DNA from: CAXXXW01 sp963665555
GTDB taxonomy: Bacteria; Pseudomonadota; Alphaproteobacteria; Thalassobaculales; Thalassobaculaceae
Direction: 5' to 3'
Length of the DNA: 64,000 bases
Assembly (NCBI GenBank): GCA_963665555.2
Contig: OY762308.1
Location: 1,426,001 to 1,490,000 of the forward strand
Under the pieces are notes generated by a model. The model was not told where the DNA came from. It searched no databases and worked only from the letters and a program-made list of their open reading frames with translations. Of this stretch, positions 35,591 through 48,271 are shown piece by piece. The translations under genes and the position numbers were made by a program. How positions within the stretch are numbered: position 1 is the first letter of the stretch; the number at the start of each line of letters is the position of its first letter.

Positions 35591-38500
35591 GGGAGCGCTC
35601 CCCTGGTCGTCCTTCGCGCCGGGTTATCGTGACTTCGGCGATCAGGTCGAGACCGCGCGCCTCCAGGAACGCCGCCAGATCGTCCCCGCCGACCGACAGC
35701 CTGCGCCCGGAGCACCGGAAGCCCAACGACACGCGGTCCTCCTCGTCCTCGCGGCGTCCCCAGGCCTCGTGGACGAAGGCCGGTTCGCCGCCGGCGCGAA
35801 CCCATTCCACGCGTCCGTCGCGCAATCGGCGCTCCAGCCCCAGCGCGGCCGTAACGGCCGCGCCCGGGACATAGGGCAATGTGGCGAACCCTCGGCGATT
35901 GCGATACGGATCCTTGTCGTCGTAGCCCGAATCTCCGTGGTTCTCGGCGAGCCAGCCGCGCAGCAGATAATCCGGCTCGGCGATTTCGTGTTCGTGCCCC
36001 TCCGGGCACAGGTGGAAATCCCAGTGGTTCTCCGCCGTTTGCAACGCCCGAACGAGCGCGCGGGCGGTGTCGGGCGAAACCAGCGCGGTCGAGACCGAAA
36101 TCTTTTCCTCGCCCGCGCCAAGTTCTGTCTCGATCCACGCCTCGGCGACGATCCGGTCCGGCCGGTCGGCCGGAAACAGTTCGCGGAGGAAATCGTCGTC
36201 CTCGATGCCGTCGAGCCAACCCTCGTCCGTCGGCGCGTCTTCGCGCCACCTGTGCCGTTGCAACGGTCTCGGCCCCACGAAATCGCTGAGCCAGTAAGGG
36301 GGATGGGTCGGTTTGCCGGCGCTCTTCTCGGACGCCAAACTGTAAAAACGTCCCGGTTCGGACGGCCTAAGGCGGTGCGTTTCGAGCAATTGCCCGGCGG
36401 CGCACCACATCGCGTGCCATTCGAGGTATATCGCGTATTCGTCCACGGTCGGGATGGTTCCGTGACTGTTGCGATGCATCCTGTAATGCCGATTCCCAGA
36501 CCGCTCCGGGCGTGGGTCCATCGGCCGGGGCCATTTGTCGCCCGGCCTCGGCCGAACGCCCCACTTGTCGACGATCCAATTCTCGGCGGCGTCGAGGAAC
36601 TCCGGCATCGTCAGGTTTTCGAAAACCTCCAGCCATCCGGCGTACCAGTATCTCAGCGTGTCCACGCCGTCGAAACGAAACCGGCGACCTTCGACCACGC
36701 CGATGTCGCCATAAGGATGGTACAAGTCGTAACTCGATCCTGTGTGAACCGAGGTTCCGGGCGTGCCGGCGTTGACGCGCGCCAGCGCTTCCGTCTCGCG
36801 CGGCTCCAGCGGCAGGCGTCCGGCCGCAACCAGTTTCCGGCAGGCGTCGGCCGCGTAGTCGCGGACCAAAAGGTGGGGAAAGGCGTCGTCGAGAGCGATG
36901 TCGAGGAGCTTCCGCCCGTGCGGGGCGGCCGCGTCGGGGGTCTCCTCGGCGATCCGGTCGAGGGCGATGACGAGCCACAGGCGCGCCGCCAGCCAGTAGA
37001 ACGGCGCCTCGCCCATGCGGAAGGCCGGTTCCTCGGTCCGGCCGTAGCAGGCGACGATTTCCGCGATCGTTTCCGTCTCTCCCAGCCGCGCGAGGCGCCG
37101 GAGGGCATGGGCAGCCCGCCAGCGTTGGCGCAGGTCGATGTCGCCCATGCAGGCGTAGAGGAACCGCCCGACCCCGCCCGCCGCGGTGTCGGGGATCTCC
37201 GCCGGCGGAACCGCTTCCCGGGTTTCGGCCGGGATGCGTTCGAACAGGCGGTCGATATACCAGTCGCGGAGACCGGCCGCGTCCTCCGGCGCGAGCTTCG
37301 CCGCGACGGCGCCCGCCAGGGCGAAGGTTTTGCGGACATCCAGCCTGTCGGCGTTGCGCTCGATCCCTTCCAGCAGCACAGCCCGCGCCGCCGCGTCGGA
37401 AAGGCCGGCCAATTGCAGCGCGGGACCGAGGCAGTCGTCTTCCCAAGGCAGCGGCCCTACGAAAGCCGGCAGGCTCTCGGCGATCGCCGCCGGAAGTTTC
37501 TCCTTACGCCATCGCGCGATCGACGGTTGGTCGCCCCAGTCCGTCGCGGCTTTCAGGATGGCATCGGCCACACTCGAACGCTTCTCTTGGCGAAGAATAT
37601 CCGCGAGGGCGTCCAGGCATTGTCGGCGCGCGGTGGATGGCGCAAATTCGATAGCGCGTTCGAGAATGTCGCCCAGAGAGGCGAAACCTTTCGCCTCCCT
37701 CACGGCTTCAAGCACCATTTCCGCTTCGTCGAGAAGCGTCCTCCCATCGGAAAAAACTTCTGGGCGCCAGGCATGGGTTTCGACGAACGATGCGACCGGT
37801 AGCCGGTGCGCTGGCGCGGTCCCACCCTCGCCTTTGCGCCCATACGGCAAGGTACGGAGAAACTCGGATTGCTCGACATACCGCCTCGCCCAATACCCGT
37901 CTCCGTGCTCGGCGATAAACGCCTCCAGCTCGGCGGAACCCGAAATCCGCTCCGTCAGAGTATCGCGCGCGAACTCCTCCGCCATGGCGGCCGCGCGTCC
38001 TTCCTCAACGGCCTTTTCCATGACAGACCGCAAAGCATCGGTATCCGGCCAGTCGTTCAGGCCAAGCAGCGCCGCCGCCTGCGCCGCGTTCGGATAGCCG
38101 GTTTTCAACCCGAAAGAGATCGCGGCCGGCAATGTCGTGTGGACATACGCGACTTCGCTATCGTCCCAGCGCGCGGCGGCGGCAAGGGCGGTTGGGACAT
38201 CGAGGCGAGCGACGGTCGACATTGCCTCGGTCCAGGGAAAATACTTCGAGTAATCCCGCAGCCGAACCGCCGCCTCGGCGACGAACGCGGCCGCCTTGGA
38301 GGCATGGGAGACGCGGTTCTCGGCGAACGTATTTTGGGCGTTGCCGGACACGGCATCGAGAAAATAAAACCTATCCATCGTATGAATATTCAACTCGCCG
38401 ATCGCATCGATAGCGCCTTGGAAGGTGGCGGTAGTCTCATCTTTATCGATCGGTATCGACAATTCCGCGAGATCGGCAAGTGAGTCGGCTTTGTCGGTGC

Positions 38501-41500
38501 CGCTGGAGCGCTCGTCCTGCATTATCGCGATCGCTTTAACGATTGTGGAAAGGAGTCGGTCGTGTGTTGCGGGAATCGGATAAAGCCGCGCGCAAAGCTC
38601 GTCCATACCGAAATCGTTGCCGGGGAAAATCCTTTCCCTGATGCCGAAACAAAGATCCGCGACGTCACCGGCATTGGCGCCAATGGCCATCAAGTCCACC
38701 ATCATAGACGACAGCCTTTCGCGGAAGCCCCAACTGTCGTTCCGCATTGTGTTGTGGAACAAATTATAGGACGGCAAGGAGTCGACGATATTTTCAATCC
38801 GGAGAGATTTGCCTTTGTTGCCTTCGCTCGAAACGATCGCGTTCGCCCGTGCGACGTACAGCGGCGCGATAGCCTCCAGGAGGGATCGCAGTTTTCGCTC
38901 TTCTTCGTCCGCGTATCGCGTTTGCGCGTCCGGCCGCTTTCGATCTTTCGGTTCGGGGTCGGGGCTCGGCGTCAACACATCCGCCGCGCGGACCGGCCTG
39001 CCGTCCATCGCTTGCGCGAGGCACCAGGACCGAAGAATCGCGTCGAGAGCGGGAATATCGTGCTCGCTGGCCCGGCGTTTGTCGATCCGCCGGAATTCGG
39101 GGTCGAGAAAGGGCGTCAGGACGGTTTCGCAAACGGTCCGGTGAACGCCGCGCCCGGCGAGGATTTCCGCCGCGCTCAGCATGGTATCCGCCACGTAGGA
39201 TTCCGGAGCTTCGTCGCCGATCGCGGCACCGAATCGCCTCGATTTCTTCGGGTCCGAAGGGAAGCGCTTCGCCAGAACCGCGAGACCGCGCGCGAGCCGA
39301 TCCACGTCGATCCGCCGGCCGGCCCGCGCCAGCGGAACGAGAAGGAACACGGATCGCGAAGGACGGCACTTCGCGGCAATTTCCTCCGCGAGATCGAAGC
39401 GCCGTTCGGCAAGCAGTCGTTCCACGACGACCTCGCCGACCCGGATCGCAAAACGGAGCGGTCGAACATGGGAAAAATGACGAAGCGCCGCCTCCGCCCC
39501 GTCGAGGCAGGCCGTGGCGTAAACGAGAGCGGCGCCGTCTTCCGGCCCGAATTGCCAGCGGAAGCCGAAATCATGATCGTCGTGATCGTGCTCGGCCCGC
39601 GCCTTGTGTCTGGCGTCTCTTGCGTCGAACCACGCATTCAACCGTCGCCAGTTTTCGCGCACGCCGACGGCGTCGCCCCGCGCGGCGTCCTCGGCCATCA
39701 TGTGGCAAAGCAAGGGGCCGTGCTGGGCGATGCGGGCGCGGTCGCCGAGGATAAGGCGGCCGCCGGTGTCCCGCGCAAAGCGCGCCGTCAGGCGGGGATG
39801 GGCGGCCAGCAGGTCCCGGAAAGCTTCGTCGGTCCCCTTCGCCTCCGCGCCGATCGCGACGAAGCGGAGCGCGCGGGCGGAGTCGCCCGCCGCGCGGCAG
39901 ACCCCGATGGCGGCGAGCAGTCGCCCGTCGTGGATTTCCCGTCGGCGAACCGGGTCGGGGACCGCCCTCGCATCCGGTTCCGGCTCGCGCTCCACGAGGT
40001 CCAGAAGCTCCTTGTTCCGGCCAGCGGCGCGCAGCAGGTTCGCCACATGGGCGGCGGCGTATTCGTCGCTCGAAGCGTTCCGCGACAGGCGTTCGGCGGC
40101 GACAGCCCGGATTTCGTCCGCGGCCACGCCCGCCCGCTCCCGCAGATGGTTCTCGAAATCCTCGTCCGCGAGGCCGAGAAAACCATCCCGGTTCTGGATG
40201 CCGGGAGCAAGATCGTTGCAAATGTCGGTCGTGGCCATCGGCGAGACATCGAGGACGGCGGCGAGTTCCGAAACCGGGATCGGCCTCGGCAGAACGATCA
40301 GCCCGGCGCAAACCCGCGCGACAAACGCTTCGTCGCCGTGTTTGGCGCACGCTTCGGCGAATCGCTCGTCGAAGATCGTTGCGAGGTCCTTGCCGGCGGG
40401 CCGCAGCGCCGCGAGCGCGTCCCCCGGATCGCCGCCGGCGCGGCCGAGCGCATAGGCCTGGACGCGAGGGACGCCGCCGGACAGGCGGTGGAAATCCTCG
40501 ATCCGGCCTTCCGGCGCATCGGCCCAATGCCGGGCGACATTTCGGCCGGTTTCCTCCCGCGTGAACGCGCCGATTTCGATTCGCTCGAAGTCGGCGGGCG
40601 GCTTGAGGTCGTCCAGCCGGCCCGTTCGCGCGCTGACCGCGAGTCGCACATTTTCCGGCAGGTCGCCGAACGACATCAGTTCGGTAACGAAAGCCGGATC
40701 GCCGCCGGTTTCGCGCGCCGCGGCGATGGCGTTGTCGGCGGCGTCCACCGCGATGACGAGTAGCGCGCCGGGATGGGCGGCGGCGAGCGTATCGGCGGCG
40801 GCCTCGAGGCGCCGGCGAAAGGCCCGCGCATGGTCTTGCGCCTTGTTCGGTTCGAGCAGCGCCGGCAGGCGGAGCCGCCGCGCGAGATCGTTCGACAGAT
40901 GCGGGAACGCCTCGCGCGGCCGGTGGCGCGTCCGGCTGGCGTCCAGATACGATCCGGCGCCGTAGCAATCGAACAGGACCGCCTCCGAACCGGGCGGCAA
41001 CAAATCGACGACCTCCCGCAGCGCCGTGGTCTTGCCGACGCCGGCGGCGCCGTGCAGGCAGACTTTCCGCGCGCCCCGTTCCATCGCTTCGGCAATTTGC
41101 CGCGACGCCGCCCGCGGCACGGCGTTCTCGACCGGCGCGAACTCGGACGGACAGGGAAAGAGCACGCTTTCGTCCGACACGCCGACCGCGAGCAGGATGC
41201 TTTCCCTCGTGATCGCCTCGCCCGTCGCTTCGGGAAGCATCTTGCGGCGGACATAATCGCGAAGCCGGTCCGCGATCCCGGCAAGTTCCGTATCCGCCCA
41301 TTGGGCAATCTCGCCGAGCGCGGCTTCCTCCACGGCGAAACGGGAGCCGGTCCGGCCGAAGAAGCGCATGGCCGACGCGAAGTCCCGGAACGCGCCATGG
41401 GAAAGGCCGCTGGCCTTCCCGAGCCTGTCGAGATCGGCGCCGCCCGCCTCGCCTTTTCGGGCCTTCTCGAACGCCGACTTCAGCTCCGGCAAGATCGGCT

Positions 41501-41921
41501 GGTTCGTGACCAGCGCGACCTCGATCGAATCGGGTCGCTTGCCCGCGCGTGCCTTTGTCGCTTCCGAAAAAGCCTTCGCCAGCTTGCGGATCGGCGATGT
41601 CGCCGCCCGACCGTCGCGGCCAGCGCACAAACGGGCGACCGTCCATGACCGGTTCGGGGTCGCGGCCGAGTACTTCAGTTGCTGGATTTCGACGCGCTCG
41701 GCCTCCGCCAGCGTTTCGCCGCCGTACAGCAGAGCGCAATCCACCGCGTCCCAGTGGGCGTCGCCGCCCGCGCCCGCGGAGACGCCCTCCACCGTTATCG
41801 CGGCGAGACCGTCCGCCCCATCCAGCAGGCGGAGCGCCTGGCGAACGGCCCAGAGTTCGTGAAAGGCGTCGCCGGCGTTCGATCCCCGCGCGCCGCGATA
41901 GTCGATACCGGGACTACGCAT
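35475..41921 (-). CDS. Giant Avs-like STAND NTPase with Cap4/DUF4297-like N-terminus
   Basis: This 2148-residue protein has an N-terminus (10-110) with GSNAGDAFHELWAVRQAL, WDAVDCAL (D61) and VEIQQLKYSA (Q81-L-K83), fitting a Cap4/DUF4297-like PD-(D/E)XK nuclease. Walker A GAAGVGKTT is at residues 290-298 and a Walker B-like LLVIAVDAADNA around 386-397. ARTGRLDDL and a winged-helix-like region follow, then about 1600 residues of helical repeats and a Trp/Tyr-rich C-terminus. It is an antiviral STAND sensor by architecture. ATG 41921 lies only 12 nt after the DUF499-type gene stop, so it is read from the methyltransferase/helicase transcript. Known Avs proteins are usually stand-alone, making this linkage notable. 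A small protein gene overlaps its 3' end. Confidence 0.86.
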   Translation of the reverse strand: MRSPGIDYRGARGSNAGDAFHELWAVRQALRLLDGADGLAAITVEGVSAGAGGDAHWDAVDCALLYGGETLAEAERVEIQQLKYSAATPNRSWTVARLCAGRDGRAATSPIRKLAKAFSEATKARAGKRPDSIEVALVTNQPILPELKSAFEKARKGEAGGADLDRLGKASGLSHGAFRDFASAMRFFGRTGSRFAVEEAALGEIAQWADTELAGIADRLRDYVRRKMLPEATGEAITRESILLAVGVSDESVLFPCPSEFAPVENAVPRAASRQIAEAMERGARKVCLHGAAGVGKTTALREVVDLLPPGSEAVLFDCYGAGSYLDASRTRHRPREAFPHLSNDLARRLRLPALLEPNKAQDHARAFRRRLEAAADTLAAAHPGALLVIAVDAADNAIAAARETGGDPAFVTELMSFGDLPENVRLAVSARTGRLDDLKPPADFERIEIGAFTREETGRNVARHWADAPEGRIEDFHRLSGGVPRVQAYALGRAGGDPGDALAALRPAGKDLATIFDERFAEACAKHGDEAFVARVCAGLIVLPRPIPVSELAAVLDVSPMATTDICNDLAPGIQNRDGFLGLADEDFENHLRERAGVAADEIRAVAAERLSRNASSDEYAAAHVANLLRAAGRNKELLDLVEREPEPDARAVPDPVRRREIHDGRLLAAIGVCRAAGDSARALRFVAIGAEAKGTDEAFRDLLAAHPRLTARFARDTGGRLILGDRARIAQHGPLLCHMMAEDAARGDAVGVRENWRRLNAWFDARDARHKARAEHDHDDHDFGFRWQFGPEDGAALVYATACLDGAEAALRHFSHVRPLRFAIRVGEVVVERLLAERRFDLAEEIAAKCRPSRSVFLLVPLARAGRRIDVDRLARGLAVLAKRFPSDPKKSRRFGAAIGDEAPESYVADTMLSAAEILAGRGVHRTVCETVLTPFLDPEFRRIDKRRASEHDIPALDAILRSWCLAQAMDGRPVRAADVLTPSPDPEPKDRKRPDAQTRYADEEERKLRSLLEAIAPLYVARANAIVSSEGNKGKSLRIENIVDSLPSYNLFHNTMRNDSWGFRERLSSMMVDLMAIGANAGDVADLCFGIRERIFPGNDFGMDELCARLYPIPATHDRLLSTIVKAIAIMQDERSSGTDKADSLADLAELSIPIDKDETTATFQGAIDAIGELNIHTMDRFYFLDAVSGNAQNTFAENRVSHASKAAAFVAEAAVRLRDYSKYFPWTEAMSTVARLDVPTALAAAARWDDSEVAYVHTTLPAAISFGLKTGYPNAAQAAALLGLNDWPDTDALRSVMEKAVEEGRAAAMAEEFARDTLTERISGSAELEAFIAEHGDGYWARRYVEQSEFLRTLPYGRKGEGGTAPAHRLPVASFVETHAWRPEVFSDGRTLLDEAEMVLEAVREAKGFASLGDILERAIEFAPSTARRQCLDALADILRQEKRSSVADAILKAATDWGDQPSIARWRKEKLPAAIAESLPAFVGPLPWEDDCLGPALQLAGLSDAAARAVLLEGIERNADRLDVRKTFALAGAVAAKLAPEDAAGLRDWYIDRLFERIPAETREAVPPAEIPDTAAGGVGRFLYACMGDIDLRQRWRAAHALRRLARLGETETIAEIVACYGRTEEPAFRMGEAPFYWLAARLWLVIALDRIAEETPDAAAPHGRKLLDIALDDAFPHLLVRDYAADACRKLVAAGRLPLEPRETEALARVNAGTPGTSVHTGSSYDLYHPYGDIGVVEGRRFRFDGVDTLRYWYAGWLEVFENLTMPEFLDAAENWIVDKWGVRPRPGDKWPRPMDPRPERSGNRHYRMHRNSHGTIPTVDEYAIYLEWHAMWCAAGQLLETHRLRPSEPGRFYSLASEKSAGKPTHPPYWLSDFVGPRPLQRHRWREDAPTDEGWLDGIEDDDFLRELFPADRPDRIVAEAWIETELGAGEEKISVSTALVSPDTARALVRALQTAENHWDFHLCPEGHEHEIAEPDYLLRGWLAENHGDSGYDDKDPYRNRRGFATLPYVPGAAVTAALGLERRLRDGRVEWVRAGGEPAFVHEAWGRREDEEDRVSLGFRCSGRRLSVGGDDLAAFLEARGLDLIAEVTITRREGRPGERSHDPQNARNAAFDRIFLLRRSGAVELAERCLEPWRPDRP

Positions 41922-41933
41922 GGAACGGCGCCC

Positions 41934-44900
41934 TCACCCATCCCGCTCGAAACCGTACCCGCCTTCCGGCAGGCCGAGGTCGCGGGCGTTGGCTTCGGCG
42001 GTCTCGACGACATCGTGCGCGTAGCCGCCGTCGCCGGCCTCGCCGGCGAGGTCGAGCGTGGCCTTGAGCGTGCTGCCCGGCCCGCGCGTCAGTTCCGCCA
42101 GCAGCCCGTCCATGATCCGCGCGACCTCGTGGGCGGCGCGATCGGGGTCGAGCGGGACGGTGGCGAAGAAGCGCGCCGGGCCGGGCGGCGGCGCGGCGGA
42201 TTCGGGCGCGGCGCCGGAGCCAGGCGCGGCCCCGTCCGCCGTCCCGGAGGCCGACGGCGCGGGCGCGGCGCCGGCGCGCGCTCCGCCTTCCGGCCGGGCG
42301 GGCGCCGGTTCGGGCGGGGGCAGGGCCTCGCGACGGACCAGCAAGCCGCCCTCCGCCGCGCCGGGCGGGAGCGCCCGGCCGGCGTACACGCCCCGATACG
42401 CGCCCGCCGCCTCGTCGAACCCTTCGGCCCAGGCGTAGGGATGCGCGAGGTCCTCGGCCGAGCGCCCGATCGCTCCGTCCAGCACCGCCTCGTCGCGCGG
42501 GCGCGGCAGGTAGAGGTAGGAGGCGAACCATTCGCGCAGCTCCTCGACCGCGATATGCGCCCGCCCCTCCGGCCAGATCGGCTCCAGCGCCTCCTTCAGG
42601 TTTTCCGGCCCCAGCCGGGAGAGCACGGCGCCGTCGCCCTCCGCCTTGTCCCAGGCCGCCAGCGCCACGCTCTTGGCGCCGCCCCGGTTCACGATCCGCG
42701 CGGCCTGGAAGCCGATACGGGGCGGCCCGCCGGCGGCGGGAGTCGCCTTGTCCGGCGGCGCGGGACAAAGCAGGTGCACCCAGGCGCCGCGCACGCTCCG
42801 GCGCAACGCCTCCAGCGCGCGGCGCGACTGGCTTTCGGCGTCGGCGGTCTGGGCGGGGGTGAGGTTGGCGCGCAGGTCCGCGTCCCTCAGAACCGAGTTC
42901 CAGCCCCGCTCCAGCCGGGCGTTCTTGCGCGCGGCGACGAGCAAGGCCGCGTCGGCGGCGACGAAGACCAGCGCGTTGCGGTAGCGCCGCTGGCCCGCCC
43001 CGCGCCGCTCCAGCATGTCCCGGGCCAGCCCGGTCGCGGCCGAATCGCCGCCGGCCCCACCGCCATGCGGCGCCGAGGGCGGCAGGATCGCCAGCGCCGC
43101 CTGGCGCCGGTCCTCGATCCCGAACGGGTCGTCCGGCGCGGCGTGGACGCGGTGGAACCGGCCGCGGTCGCGCGCCTCCTCGCGCAGCAGTTCGACGATC
43201 CGCCGGTCCACCTCTTCGTCGGACACTTCGCTCGCGCGGCCGCGCGCCAGCCGACCCAGCGTCGGGTGCGGCGAGAACCAGTGGCGGTCGCCCTCGCGGT
43301 AGAGATGGCCGGCCTCGTCCGCCAACGCGCCCAGCGCCTCCCCGTAAACGGCGATCTGGTCGCCCGGCCGGGCGCAGGCGAGGCGCAGTTCCGGCCCGCC
43401 GACCGCCCCGCGCGCGAGGCCGGCATGGGGCGCGGTGGCGAAGAACACCGCGCGCGCCGCCAGCGTCGCCGCCCGCGCCTTGGCGAACCTGGGCCTCTGA
43501 GCCTCGATCCGCGCCGTCAGCGCCTGGCCGCCGTCCACTTCGCTGTCCAGGATCGCCCCGTAAGCGGGGTCGAGCGGCTCCAGCAGGGCCGTGCGCACCC
43601 GCCCCTCGTCGAAAGGCAGCATGGAGGGCAGGATCAGCGGGGCCGCGTTCTCCTCGCGCCACAGCGCATAGACCGCGTGCGCCATGATCTTCAGGATGCC
43701 GCGCGTGCGCTGGAACTTTTCCAGCGCCGACCAGTCGCCGGAGAAGCGGCGCAACACTTCGGGGTGCAGCGGATAGGCCCGGCGCATCTCCTCTCCATAG
43801 GCCGCCTCGCGGGTTTCCGGCGGGAAGTCGGCCCGGTTGTCGCGGTAGAGCTTGCGGAAGGCGGCGACGGTGGCGTCGCGGACCTTCTCTCCGTCCTCGT
43901 CGAGGGGCTGGAACAGGCGCCGGCGCACGATCTCGTAGGTTTCGACGCCGCTGGCCGGCGTCCAGGCGGACTGCACGCGCCCGAAGATTTTCTCGAGCCT
44001 GGCGAGCGCGTCGCGGCCCTGCTCGTCGCCCGCCTCGACGCCGGACTCCGGGAGCGAGCCGACCACCATCGCGCGCGGCGCCGCGGCCGCCGCCTCTGTC
44101 AGCGACTGGACGAAGGCGTGGAAGGCATCGTAGGGCACATCGCGCAGCTGGCGCGCGAAAGCCACCAACTCGTCCAGCAGCACCAGGCAGGGCGCGGCGC
44201 CGGCGAGAATGGGCCGCAGCTTTTCGGCGCCGGGATTTGTCCCGGCTTCCTCGGAAGCGGCGATGCTGTCCACCGCCGGCCAGCCGCCGAGCCGCCAGGC
44301 GATGTAGCCCCAGAGCGTGCGAACCTCGCGCCCGTCGCTCGCGTGCATCGGTTCGGCCGGCCCCTTGTCGGTGCCGACGAAGACGGCGCGCCTGACGGCA
44401 AGCAGCGTATCGACGCCCGCCTCGGCGAAGATCGATCCCAGGCCCGCCAGCGTTTGCGGGCCGGGCTCGCCCCCCGCGACGCTGGCCAGGTGGTGGAGGG
44501 CGAGCAGCGTGTGCGTCTTGCCGCCGCCGAAATTGGTTTGCAGGCCGATCACCGGCTCCCCGCCCTCGCCCGAAAGGCGCCGGACCGCCTGGACCAGCAC
44601 CCGGCGCAGCCCCTCGGTCGCGTAGGTGGCCCGGAAGAAGTCCGCCGGATCGGCGAGATGGGCCTCGCCCTCGCCCCGGTCGGCAAGCGCCAGGTTGGCG
44701 GCGAAATCGGCGTCGACGAAACGCGCGGCCAGCACGTCGGGATGCGGTTCGCAGACCTCGCGCCACGGGCGGAGCCGGGCCGGCGGCGGCGGTTCGGCGG
44801 GCGCGGGAACGAGGGCGGGGGCCGCCGGAGTTTCCTCCGGCGCCGGAGCCGCCGCGGCGCCCTGGGCCGCGGCCTGGTCGTCGTACAGGCGGCGGAGGAT

Positions 44901-45299
44901 TTCGACCTGTCGCGTCGCGCCGGCCGCCTCCAGCACCTCGCGCATGGCGTCGAGATGGCGCAGCGCCTCGCGGCGGTCCATCCGGCCGGCGAAATGCGCG
45001 GCGCTGTTGCGCGCGTCCATGGCCAGCGAGACGAAGCTGCGCGCCCGGCGCATCTTCTCTTCGTGGCCGAACACCTCCCGCCAGTTGTCGAGCACCGTCT
45101 TCAGCAGCGCGTGGGCGTCGAGTTCGCGGCCGGACGCGCCCGCGCCGCCGGCGCGGCTGGCGTAGTGGCGCCAGCTTTGGCCGCGCTTGGCCCGCATGTG
45201 TTTCTCGACATAGGGGCCGAGGCCGACCCTGAGCGCCTCCAGCCCGTCCTCCACCCGCCGCTTGGCCGCCCGGTCCGGCGTGTCCCCGGTCGCGTTCAT
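41934..45299 (-). CDS. Swt1/HEPN-DUF499-type ATPase
   Basis: This 1121-residue protein starts MNATGDTPDRAAKRRVEDGL with a GGAGGG ribosome-binding site. Residues 1-130 resemble the Swt1-like HEPN domain and include DARNSAAHF, an R-x4-H motif as in HEPN RNases. From about 190 a DUF499-type ATPase follows, with EPVIGLQTNFGGGKTHTLLA (Walker A GGGKTH), CLVLLDELVAFARQL (Walker B), ILKIMAHAVYALW and many conserved acidic and basic blocks. A Pro/Ala-rich linker at about 1010-1060 leads to a small C-terminal domain. DUF499 ATPases travel with DUF1156 methyltransferases and DUF3883 helicases in defence islands, exactly the upstream genes here. Motor or sensor role inferred; the HEPN site could make it an RNA-cleaving effector. 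Confidence 0.86.
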   Translation of the reverse strand: MNATGDTPDRAAKRRVEDGLEALRVGLGPYVEKHMRAKRGQSWRHYASRAGGAGASGRELDAHALLKTVLDNWREVFGHEEKMRRARSFVSLAMDARNSAAHFAGRMDRREALRHLDAMREVLEAAGATRQVEILRRLYDDQAAAQGAAAAPAPEETPAAPALVPAPAEPPPPARLRPWREVCEPHPDVLAARFVDADFAANLALADRGEGEAHLADPADFFRATYATEGLRRVLVQAVRRLSGEGGEPVIGLQTNFGGGKTHTLLALHHLASVAGGEPGPQTLAGLGSIFAEAGVDTLLAVRRAVFVGTDKGPAEPMHASDGREVRTLWGYIAWRLGGWPAVDSIAASEEAGTNPGAEKLRPILAGAAPCLVLLDELVAFARQLRDVPYDAFHAFVQSLTEAAAAAPRAMVVGSLPESGVEAGDEQGRDALARLEKIFGRVQSAWTPASGVETYEIVRRRLFQPLDEDGEKVRDATVAAFRKLYRDNRADFPPETREAAYGEEMRRAYPLHPEVLRRFSGDWSALEKFQRTRGILKIMAHAVYALWREENAAPLILPSMLPFDEGRVRTALLEPLDPAYGAILDSEVDGGQALTARIEAQRPRFAKARAATLAARAVFFATAPHAGLARGAVGGPELRLACARPGDQIAVYGEALGALADEAGHLYREGDRHWFSPHPTLGRLARGRASEVSDEEVDRRIVELLREEARDRGRFHRVHAAPDDPFGIEDRRQAALAILPPSAPHGGGAGGDSAATGLARDMLERRGAGQRRYRNALVFVAADAALLVAARKNARLERGWNSVLRDADLRANLTPAQTADAESQSRRALEALRRSVRGAWVHLLCPAPPDKATPAAGGPPRIGFQAARIVNRGGAKSVALAAWDKAEGDGAVLSRLGPENLKEALEPIWPEGRAHIAVEELREWFASYLYLPRPRDEAVLDGAIGRSAEDLAHPYAWAEGFDEAAGAYRGVYAGRALPPGAAEGGLLVRREALPPPEPAPARPEGGARAGAAPAPSASGTADGAAPGSGAAPESAAPPPGPARFFATVPLDPDRAAHEVARIMDGLLAELTRGPGSTLKATLDLAGEAGDGGYAHDVVETAEANARDLGLPEGGYGFERDG

Positions 45300-45385
45300 C
45301 CCGTCCGCCCTCCCATGCCTTGGGGCGGTTCGGTTGTAGAAGGTTTCGCGCGCGGTTGGAAACGGCGTGGCCGCGCGGGCCGGCG

Positions 45386-48267
<2,882 letters not shown>

Positions 48268-48271
<4 letters not shown>

